This document shows, in pieces, positions 1 through 6,602 of a stretch of 6,602 nt of DNA. Source of the stretch: Acidobacteriota bacterium. Lineage in GTDB: Bacteria > Acidobacteriota > Terriglobia > Terriglobales > Acidobacteriaceae. The position numbers and the translations under genes are program-made. Each line of letters opens with the position of its first letter. Positions within the stretch are counted from its first letter, which is position 1. The notes below the pieces were generated by a model. It was not told the DNA's origin and did not search any database. It worked only from the letters and a program-made list of their open reading frames with translations. The stretch spans positions 1 through 6,602 of the forward strand of contig JAJYAE010000246.1 in the NCBI GenBank assembly GCA_021779695.1, written 5' to 3'.

Positions 1-773
1 AAAAGCACATGCCCTTTCGTATAGAGCGGCGTCTCAGGCGAGTTGATGTACTTTGCTCCGGCCTTGTCACCCGTCTCCAGCGTGCGGGCGGTAAACGCAA
101 TCACCCGGCCACTCTCGTTGCGAATGGGAAACATTACGCGCTTCCGAAAGCGATCGTAGATCGGTCCTGGAGAGCCGTCACCCTGCTCTTTCGCGCTGAA
201 GAGCCCGCTGGCGCGCAGCGTGGCCTCATCGGCCATGCCGCTCAGCCGCTCCCGCAAAGCCTTGAAGCTGTCTGGCGCAAAGCCAATACGGAACTCACGA
301 ATTCCTTTGGCATCCAATCCCCGGCCTGCCAGGTATTCGCGGGCCATTGCACCTTCGGGCCCTTGCAACTGCTCTTCAAACCACGCCGCAGCCGCTTCGT
401 GCAGCTCGAGCAGCTTCATGCGCTGGCGTGCTTCCGCGGCCTGTTCGGGCGAAGAGAACTCGCGCTTGGGCAGCGGAATCCCGCACTTCTGCGCAACAAT
501 CCGCACGGCCTCAGGAAAAGAGACATTCTCAATCTTCCCCACGAACGAGAAGACATCGCCCGAAACGCCGCAGCCGAAGCAGTGATAGAACTGCCGCACG
601 GCGTGGACGCTGAAGGAGGGTGACTTTTCCTTGTGAAACGGGCAGAGTCCGCTATAGTTAGCCGCTCCGGCCTTGCGCAGGCGGATATAGCCCTCGATCA
701 CCTTGACGATGTCGGCCTGCTGCTTCACGGTTTGGGCAAAGTCGCTCACTGAAGGATCCGGTGCTACCAGCAT
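1..773 (-). CDS. dnaG: DNA primase DnaG, N-terminal part (3' end beyond the window)
   Basis: Makes the short RNA primers that start leading- and lagging-strand DNA synthesis, working with the replicative helicase. Reading the - strand from the ATG at 773-771 gives 257 open codons to the window edge. Residues 44-68 form the CHC2 zinc finger: C44-P-F-H47, then 17 residues, then C65-F-G-C68 inside YHCFGCG, the same spacing as in E. coli DnaG. The catalytic core begins further on, with YDRFRKRVMFPIRN, a GRVIAFTARTL segment and KYINSPETPLYTKG, all standard DnaG blocks. Family members are roughly 600 residues, so about 60% is missing because of the window edge, not a defect. The ATG at 773 is the only good start near the zinc finger; its ribosome site is weak (AGAAG close upstream). 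The gene is divergent from the atp operon. Identity is very secure; the exact start is less so. Confidence 0.96.
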   Translation of the reverse strand, partial: MLVAPDPSVSDFAQTVKQQADIVKVIEGYIRLRKAGAANYSGLCPFHKEKSPSFSVHAVRQFYHCFGCGVSGDVFSFVGKIENVSFPEAVRIVAQKCGIPLPKREFSSPEQAAEARQRMKLLELHEAAAAWFEEQLQGPEGAMAREYLAGRGLDAKGIREFRIGFAPDSFKALRERLSGMADEATLRASGLFSAKEQGDGSPGPIYDRFRKRVMFPIRNESGRVIAFTARTLETGDKAGAKYINSPETPLYTKGHVL

Positions 774-837
774 ACTTCTGGACCGGCCGCAGGGGCGGGC
801 ACTTCGATCTGGAAAAATGGCCCGTAAATTAGAGGCA

Positions 838-882
838 GGCGGCAGCTTCGAGGAGTGGAGAGACTTCCTCGAACCTGCCGCC
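838..882. repeat. Long imperfect inverted repeat (hairpin) in the presumed dnaG leader
   Basis: Two 17-base arms face each other: GGCGGCAGCTTCGAGGA at 838-854 and TCCTCGAACCTGCCGCC at 866-882. Sixteen of 17 positions pair. With a one-base bulge (T865) the stem can extend inward by two pairs (G855-C864, T856-A863) to leave a loop of about six bases, and two more G-C pairs lie outside one mismatch. No T-run follows on either strand, so it is not a textbook intrinsic terminator. If the candidate promoter at 918-945 is real, the hairpin lies in the 5' untranslated RNA of dnaG, about 65 bases before its start codon. A role in mRNA stability or in blocking transcription between divergent genes is inference. 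Confidence 0.8.
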
Positions 883-917
883 CGCTGGACCCTGAACCGG
901 GTCTAGGTGGTATCTTT

Positions 918-945
918 AGTGTAGGCTCCTTGTAGAAGAAATCAA
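918..945 (-). promoter_or_regulatory. Candidate sigma70-type promoter for dnaG
   Basis: On the - strand TTGATT (945-940) is followed after 16 bases by TACACT (923-918). Each matches four of six consensus positions. Transcription would begin near 911, giving a leader of about 140 bases that includes the long hairpin. The match is modest and other start points are possible. Confidence 0.35.
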
Positions 946-973
946 GTGCTATTTTGCGCGATTTTCCCCAACC

Positions 974-998
974 GTGACCGCAGTCACAGTGCACTGTG
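974..998. promoter_or_regulatory. Pair of overlapping palindromes, possible operator
   Basis: GTGAC-CGCA-GTCAC (974-987) overlaps by three bases the perfect 14-base palindrome CACAGTGCACTGTG (985-998). An outer pair, CCGTG at 972-976 and CACGG at 1001-1005, encloses them. The block ends 18 bases upstream of the -35 element of the candidate atp promoter and about 30 bases behind the -35 of the candidate dnaG promoter, a position that suits a dimeric DNA-binding regulator acting on one or both genes. The binding protein cannot be named from the sequence. Confidence 0.5.
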
Positions 999-1016
999 GG
1001 CACGGCCCGATTCGCG

Positions 1017-1045
1017 TTGACTAGCGTGTTTACGCCTGATACAAA
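1017..1045 (+). promoter_or_regulatory. Candidate sigma70-type promoter for the atp operon
   Basis: TTGACT at 1017-1022 matches five of six -35 consensus bases. After exactly 17 bases, TACAAA at 1040-1045 matches four of six -10 bases, including the first two. Transcription would start near 1052, leaving a leader of about 50 bases before the first atp gene. Position, spacing and the locally AT-rich DNA support it; the weak last base of the -10 box is the main reservation. Confidence 0.5.
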
Positions 1046-1068
1046 AAGATGTTCCACCTGCATAGGAA

Positions 1069-1080
1069 GTCGATTTCGAC
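1069..1080. promoter_or_regulatory. Short palindrome in the atp leader
   Basis: GTCGA-TT-TCGAC is a near-perfect inverted repeat, with five-base arms and a two-base centre, lying 17-28 bases after the inferred transcription start. As DNA it could be an operator just downstream of the promoter; as RNA its loop is too small for a stable hairpin. It may also be chance. Confidence 0.25.
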
Positions 1081-1103
1081 CCCCTTGAAGTCTCGGTAAT
1101 CGA

Positions 1104-1562
1104 ATGCAAGAGATCATGCAACAAGTTGGTGCCCTATTGCTGGGCGCTGTGCCCACAGCCCTGCTATTCATCGTGCTGGTGCTCGCCTACGAGTTTCTGG
1201 TGCAGGGCCCCCTGACGGCTGCCCTGAAAGAGCGCCGTGCCCGCACGGAAGGGGCCGTGCAAGAGGCGCATCAGGCGATTGCCCGGGCAGAGGCTCGGGC
1301 AGAGGAATACGCTGCCAGGCTTCGCCAGGCCCGTTCGGAAGTCTACAAAGCCCGCGAGGAGCGGATTCGTCAGTGGATGGCTGAGCGAGACGCGGCTCTT
1401 GAGTCAGCGCGCAAGGCGGCCAGCGCAAAGGTAAGCGAGGCAAAGACCCAGATTGAGTCGGAAACGGACTCTGCGCGCAAGGGCATGCAATCCGCAGTGG
1501 CAGAACTTGCCAGCCAGATCGTTCGCGTTGTGATGCCGGCTGCAACCGGGGGTTCCCGTTGA
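1104..1562 (+). CDS. atpF': ATP synthase F0 subunit b' (first b-type stator subunit)
   Basis: Half of the membrane-anchored peripheral stalk that holds the alpha3beta3 head still against the rotor. The 152-residue protein has one hydrophobic N-terminal helix (about residues 9-33, GALLLGAVPTALLF onward), then the family hallmark GPLTAALKERRARTEG at the membrane exit, then a long Ala/Glu/Arg-rich coiled coil to about residue 140. Length and architecture match b and b' subunits. It is followed directly by a second b-type gene, as in organisms with b/b' heterodimers such as cyanobacteria and alphaproteobacteria; calling it b' rather than b rests on order and on its shorter form. The stop overlaps the next start (TGATG), indicating translational coupling. 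The start at 1104 has no clear ribosome site; an alternative ATG at 1116 keeps the helix intact. First gene of the operon. Confidence 0.88.
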   Translation: MQEIMQQVGALLLGAVPTALLFIVLVLAYEFLVQGPLTAALKERRARTEGAVQEAHQAIARAEARAEEYAARLRQARSEVYKAREERIRQWMAERDAALESARKAASAKVSEAKTQIESETDSARKGMQSAVAELASQIVRVVMPAATGGSR

Positions 1563-2311
1563 TGCGATTGAATGACACCAAGTTTTCCGCAGCAGCAGTG
1601 GCACGGGCTCTGTTGGCCGTCGCACTCTTGATCGGCGCTGGGGCAACATGGACCCATGCCCAGCCCACAGCGTCCCCCTCTTCCCCGCAAGTAGCGCAGA
1701 CTCAGTCAGCTGCGCCCCAGGTGGCAGAGAACACAGGCAAGCAGGAAGCATCAAAGTCTGAAGAGGACGAGCTCAATGTGTATCGTCATGCGCCCATCGT
1801 GCAGACGATTTCTCGTGTGATGCACATGCAGCTGGAGACGACGGCTCGTCTGCTGGAGTACATCAACTTCGCCGTTCTGGCCCTTGCCCTTGGCATTCCG
1901 CTCGTGCGTATTCTGCCCAGGATTCTGCATCATCGGCGCCGCACGTTGCAGGAGAATCTGGACTCTGCGCGGCGGATGACGGACGATGCACGCTCGCGGC
2001 TTGCGGCCGTGGAAGCCAAACTCGCAAAACTGGACGATGAGATTGCGCAAATTCGAGCGCAGGCCGAGGAAGAGGCCAAGGGCGATGAGGCCCGGATCAA
2101 ATCCAGCATCGGCGAGGAGAGCGCGCGCATCGTGCAAGCGGCAGAACAGGAGATTGCCTCTGCAACCGCACAAGCACGCCGCGGACTGCGCACCTTAGCC
2201 GCTGAATTGGCGGTCGATCACGCCGCCCGTCAACTCGTGCTGACGCCAGAGGCGGATCGTGCGCTGATTGACGAGTTTGTTCGCGACGCAGCCGCAAGGG
2301 GGCAAAACTAA
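1562..2311 (+). CDS. atpF: ATP synthase F0 subunit b with N-terminal signal-like extension
   Basis: Second peripheral-stalk subunit. The 249-residue product is much longer than usual b subunits (about 155-170). Residues 1-33 look like a signal peptide: basic residues K7 and R15, a hydrophobic stretch to about 28, and a THA|Q site after A33. Residues 34-96 are polar, rich in Ala/Ser/Gln/Glu. The expected membrane helix comes only at about 98-121 (LLEYINFAVLALALGIPLVRIL), followed by basic residues (HHRRR) and a coiled coil (about 128-215) with alternating Ala, Glu, Arg and Lys. The C-terminus resembles the region that contacts delta. ATG 1562 is preferred because it overlaps the b' stop; a TTG one codon earlier is possible. 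GGGGG at 1548-1552 may serve as a weak ribosome site. The gene ends in TAA immediately before the delta ATG. Whether the extension is cleaved is unknown. Confidence 0.9.
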   Translation: MRLNDTKFSAAAVARALLAVALLIGAGATWTHAQPTASPSSPQVAQTQSAAPQVAENTGKQEASKSEEDELNVYRHAPIVQTISRVMHMQLETTARLLEYINFAVLALALGIPLVRILPRILHHRRRTLQENLDSARRMTDDARSRLAAVEAKLAKLDDEIAQIRAQAEEEAKGDEARIKSSIGEESARIVQAAEQEIASATAQARRGLRTLAAELAVDHAARQLVLTPEADRALIDEFVRDAAARGQN

Positions 2312-2851
2312 ATGGCCGCGTTTGTCGCACGTTACGCACAGGCATTTCTGGACGTTGTGGTTTCAGCCAGGCTTGACGTGGCAGCAGTGGACCGCCAGCT
2401 CGAAGATTTTCTGGCGACCTGGGACGGCAGCGCTGAACTCCGCGCTTTCCTGACCAACCCCGCGATTGCTGCGCCCCAGAAAGTGGCATTCCTTGACAAG
2501 CTGAATCAGAAGCTGGGCATGCAAAAGGAAACGCGCAACCTGATCGCGGTCCTGATCAACAATGATCGTATTGGCGAAGTTGCGGCTGTGATTGCCGCCT
2601 ATCGCCTTGCAATGCAGGAGCGCCAGGGCATTCAACAGGTCGAGATCGTGACGGCTCGCGAACTCGCCGGAGCCGAGCGGGAAGCACTTCTGGCCGGAGT
2701 GGCGAAGCTCGTCAAGGGCAAGGTGGACGCAACCTTCAAGTTGGATCAAGGGATACTCGGCGGCACGATTGTGCGCATCGGTTCAACGGTTTATGACGGC
2801 AGCGTGCGCGGCCGGCTTGAAAAGCTAAAAGAAACTCTCGTAGCCGGCTAG
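2312..2851 (+). CDS. atpH: ATP synthase F1 subunit delta
   Basis: Joins the peripheral stalk to the N-terminal ends of the alpha subunits at the top of F1 (the OSCP equivalent in mitochondria). The 179-residue length is normal. The N-terminal helical domain starts with ARYAQAFLDVV and contains the typical FLTNPAIAAPQKVAFLDKL and TRNLIAVLINNDRI blocks (about residues 46-88). The C-terminal signature is clear: VDATFKLDQGILGG, then IVRIGSTVYDGSVRGRLEKL (about 138-172). The start codon follows the b stop with no gap, and a strong ribosome site (AAGGGGG at 2296-2302) lies nine bases upstream inside the b gene, so delta is probably translated both by coupling and on its own. No missing segments. 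Confidence 0.96.
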   Translation: MAAFVARYAQAFLDVVVSARLDVAAVDRQLEDFLATWDGSAELRAFLTNPAIAAPQKVAFLDKLNQKLGMQKETRNLIAVLINNDRIGEVAAVIAAYRLAMQERQGIQQVEIVTARELAGAEREALLAGVAKLVKGKVDATFKLDQGILGGTIVRIGSTVYDGSVRGRLEKLKETLVAG

Positions 2852-2896
2852 TTCCGGCGCGGCTCAAGTCAGGATTCAAAGGACAGGAAGAGCAAA

Positions 2897-4429
2897 ATGG
2901 CTCAAATCAAAGCAGACGAGATTACGCAGCTTCTTCGCGAGCAGATCGCGAACTACGACTCCAAGGTCCAGGTGGATGAGGTCGGGACCATCACCTCGCT
3001 TGGCGATGGCATTGCGCGCCTCCACGGCCTCGACAAGGTCATGGCGGGTGAACTGCTCAGCTTCCCGCACGGAATCGCTGGCTTGGCTCTGAGTCTCGAA
3101 GAAGATCAGGTAGGCTCCGTTGTGCTCGGCGACTACACAGAAATTCGTGAAGGGGACGAGGTAAAGCGTACTGGCAAGATTCTCTCCGTCCCGGTCGGCG
3201 AAGCCATGATTGGTCGAGTCGTCAACGCGCTGGGCCTGCCGATTGATGACAAGGGACCGATTGCAACCACAAGCTCCCTGCCTGTTGAGCGCCTTGCTCC
3301 CGGCATTATTGATCGTCAGCCCGTGCGCGAACCCATGGCGACTGGCCTCAAAGCCATCGACGCCATGATTCCCATTGGCCGCGGACAACGCGAACTTATC
3401 ATCGGCGACCGCCAGACCGGCAAGACCGCTGTACTGCTCGACACGATTATCAACAACGCAAAGAACGATCTCATCTGCATCTACTGCGCGATCGGACAGA
3501 AGCGTTCGTCGATTGCGCAGGTTGTGCAGACCCTTACAGAAGCCGGCGCCATGGGCCACACCATCATCGTCGCCGCATCCGCCTCAGAGCCGGCGCCCAT
3601 GTTGTACCTTGCCCCCTACGCGGCCACCGCCATCGGTGAGTATTTCCGCGACAACGGCAAGCACGCGCTGGTGATGTATGACGATCTTTCAAAGCACGCC
3701 ATGGCGTATCGCGAAATCTCACTCCTGCTGCGCCGTCCACCGGGCCGCGAAGCCTATCCCGGCGATGTCTTTTACCTGCACTCGCGTCTGCTGGAGCGCT
3801 CGTCCAAGATGAGCGATAAGAAGGGTGGCGGATCGCTGACAGCACTTCCGGTCATCGAAACACAAGCCGGAGACGTCTCCGCCTACATCCCGACCAACGT
3901 AATTTCGATTACTGACGGCCAGATCTTTCTGGAAACTGACTTGTTCAACTCCGGCGTGCGCCCTGCCGTGAACGTCGGCCTCTCCGTTTCGCGCGTCGGC
4001 TTTTCGGCGGCAATCAAGGCGGTCAAGCAAGTTGGTTCCACCCTCAAGCTTGACCTGGCGCAGTATCGTGAACTCGCAGCATTTGCTCAATTCGGTTCGG
4101 ACCTCGATCCACTGACGCAGAAGCAGCTCAATCGCGGCCAGCGCCTGACGGAACTGCTCAAGCAGCCTCAGTTCCAGCCCCTCACCTGGCAGCAGCAGGT
4201 AGTGGTTCTCTTTGCTGGAACACAGGGCTATCTCGATGATCTGCAGGTCTCGGATATCAGAGCCTTTGAGAATGGCCTGCACAAGTACTTTGCGACAGCG
4301 CAATCAGCCCTGATCGACGATCTGACAAAGAAGAAGTCGCTGGACGATGACCTTCGCAACCGAATGCACGCTGCTCTCAAGGAATACAAGGCAGGCTTTG
4401 TTGCAGATGCAGCGGCAGTCACGGCATGA
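2897..4429 (+). CDS. atpA: ATP synthase F1 subunit alpha
   Basis: Non-catalytic nucleotide-binding subunit of the alpha3beta3 head; it supplies the arginine finger to the catalytic site on beta. The 510-residue length is standard. N-terminal beta-barrel at about 25-95 ([17 protein letters not shown]). Walker A GDRQTGKT at 170-177. The block from about 261 to 306 ([40 protein letters not shown]) is nearly invariant in the family. The family signature [10 protein letters not shown] is at 356-365, with arginine finger R366. [20 protein letters not shown] follows, then a helical C-terminal domain. Just after R366 the sequence reads VGFSAAIKA where most alphas have VGxAAQxKA. Ribosome site AGGAAGAG (2885-2892) is well placed. 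A 45-base gap separates it from delta, and a strong hairpin follows the stop. Confidence 0.98.
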   Translation: MAQIKADEITQLLREQIANYDSKVQVDEVGTITSLGDGIARLHGLDKVMAGELLSFPHGIAGLALSLEEDQVGSVVLGDYTEIREGDEVKRTGKILSVPVGEAMIGRVVNALGLPIDDKGPIATTSSLPVERLAPGIIDRQPVREPMATGLKAIDAMIPIGRGQRELIIGDRQTGKTAVLLDTIINNAKNDLICIYCAIGQKRSSIAQVVQTLTEAGAMGHTIIVAASASEPAPMLYLAPYAATAIGEYFRDNGKHALVMYDDLSKHAMAYREISLLLRRPPGREAYPGDVFYLHSRLLERSSKMSDKKGGGSLTALPVIETQAGDVSAYIPTNVISITDGQIFLETDLFNSGVRPAVNVGLSVSRVGFSAAIKAVKQVGSTLKLDLAQYRELAAFAQFGSDLDPLTQKQLNRGQRLTELLKQPQFQPLTWQQQVVVLFAGTQGYLDDLQVSDIRAFENGLHKYFATAQSALIDDLTKKKSLDDDLRNRMHAALKEYKAGFVADAAAVTA

Positions 4430-4432
4430 AAT

Positions 4433-4475
4433 GCAGCCCATCACTGCGCGCTTTGAGCCAGCAGTGATGGGCTGC
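4433..4475. repeat. Perfect 15-bp inverted repeat after atpA; possible RNA hairpin or attenuator
   Basis: GCAGCCCATCACTGC (4433-4447) and GCAGTGATGGGCTGC (4461-4475) are exact reverse complements around a 13-base loop, starting three bases after the alpha stop codon. Such a GC-rich stem should be very stable in RNA. What follows (GGAAACGAAC) is not a T-run, so it does not look like a standard intrinsic terminator, and gamma and beta continue on the same strand. Likely roles are partial termination, protection of the upstream mRNA 3' end, or an RNA-processing site; the sequence does not decide between them. Confidence 0.85.
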
Positions 4476-4560
4476 GGAAACGAACAGAATCGACTCGGCT
4501 GAATTCCAGCACTCAACCGGGTTCCAAACAAGACGCACCAAGTCAGCAGCGGCACCATGG

Positions 4561-4586
4561 GCTAGGGCTGGAAGCTAGGAGCTGGA
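4561..4586 (+). repeat. Imperfect 12/13-base tandem repeat just upstream of atpG
   Basis: GCTAGGGCTGGA (4561-4572) is repeated after one base as GCTAGGAGCTGGA (4574-4586), differing by a one-base insertion. The second copy holds AGGAG (4577-4581), the best ribosome-site match, but it lies 15 bases before the gamma ATG, well beyond the usual spacing; the closer GGA at 4584-4586 is weak. Translation initiation of gamma may therefore be inefficient. Origin of the repeat is unknown. Confidence 0.7.
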
Positions 4587-4596
4587 CGCTCAAGAT

Positions 4597-6602
<2,006 letters not shown>

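Larger units (their letters stand above)
774..1103. other. Divergent intergenic control region between dnaG and the atp operon
   Basis: This 330-base stretch separates the two divergent start codons, and I see no convincing gene in it. It contains, left to right, a long imperfect inverted repeat (838-882), a candidate - strand promoter for dnaG (918-945), two overlapping palindromes (974-998), a candidate + strand promoter for the atp genes (1017-1045), and a short palindrome in the atp leader (1069-1080). From about 905 to 965 and 1020 to 1060 it is visibly more AT-rich than the flanking genes, as expected of promoter DNA. Confidence 0.8.

Noticed and set aside
9..623. Long + strand open frame of 204 codons at the left edge
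   Set aside because: It is antisense to dnaG, whose - strand frame shows the full CHC2 zinc finger and core motifs; the + strand product has no recognisable family features.
817..906. 29-codon + strand frame starting MARKLEAGGSFEEW
   Set aside because: It looks protein-like but is short, lacks a ribosome site, and its sequence is largely dictated by the inverted repeat at 838-882. No support for translation.
1049..1099. 16-codon upstream frame ending four bases before the b' start
   Set aside because: Its ATG would lie at or before the inferred transcription start (near 1052) and it has no ribosome site; the peptide shows no leader-peptide pattern such as codon runs.
2841..2858. Small palindrome TAGCCGGCTA and a GCCGG/CCGGC pair at the end of atpH
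   Set aside because: Only five-base arms, overlapping the stop codon in GC-rich DNA; expected by chance and not followed by a T-run.
4433..4475. Calling the atpA-atpG hairpin a rho-independent terminator
   Set aside because: There is no T-run after the stem, and gamma and beta continue on the same strand with no clear promoter seen between them. It is kept as an inverted repeat of uncertain role.

Overview
This window holds most of a bacterial F-type ATP synthase operon on the + strand, with the start of a divergently transcribed DNA primase gene (dnaG) on the - strand. The protein features suggest an acidobacterium of the Terriglobia/Acidobacteriales type: two separate b-type stator genes, a b subunit with a secretion-signal-like N-terminus, an enlarged gamma subunit, and moderately high GC coding. 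This placement is inferred from family knowledge and no search was run. Every gene here is a recognisable housekeeping gene; I see no mobile element, CRISPR array, tRNA, rRNA or defence system.

Layout. Positions 1-773 (-) encode the N-terminal 257 residues of DnaG, with the CHC2 zinc finger and the start of the polymerase core; the rest lies beyond the left edge. Positions 774-1103 are a 330-base divergent control region. It contains a long hairpin in the presumed dnaG leader, a weak candidate dnaG promoter, a pair of overlapping palindromes, and a good sigma70-like promoter facing the atp genes. From 1104 the + strand carries b' (1104-1562), b (1562-2311), delta (2312-2851), alpha (2897-4429), gamma (4597-5667) and beta (5682 to the right edge, about two thirds of the gene). 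The first three genes overlap or abut (TGATG, then TAA directly followed by ATG). A 167-base gap between alpha and gamma holds a perfect 15-bp inverted repeat and a short tandem repeat. An epsilon gene (atpC) would be expected just after beta, outside the window.

How the genes work together. The b' and b subunits form the peripheral stalk anchored in the membrane, and delta fixes that stalk to the top of the alpha3beta3 head. Beta carries the catalytic nucleotide sites and alpha the non-catalytic ones, while gamma is the rotating central shaft. The membrane a and c subunits (atpB, atpE) do not lie upstream of b', where they commonly sit, because dnaG occupies that flank. They are therefore probably encoded elsewhere, giving a split ATP synthase locus.

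The points most worth a second look are: (i) the b subunit's predicted cleavable signal peptide and long polar extension ahead of its membrane helix; (ii) two insertions in gamma, one at the same place as the regulatory insertion of cyanobacterial/chloroplast gamma but without any cysteine; (iii) the strong hairpin without a T-run between alpha and gamma; and (iv) the palindromes and leader hairpin in the dnaG/atp divergent region.
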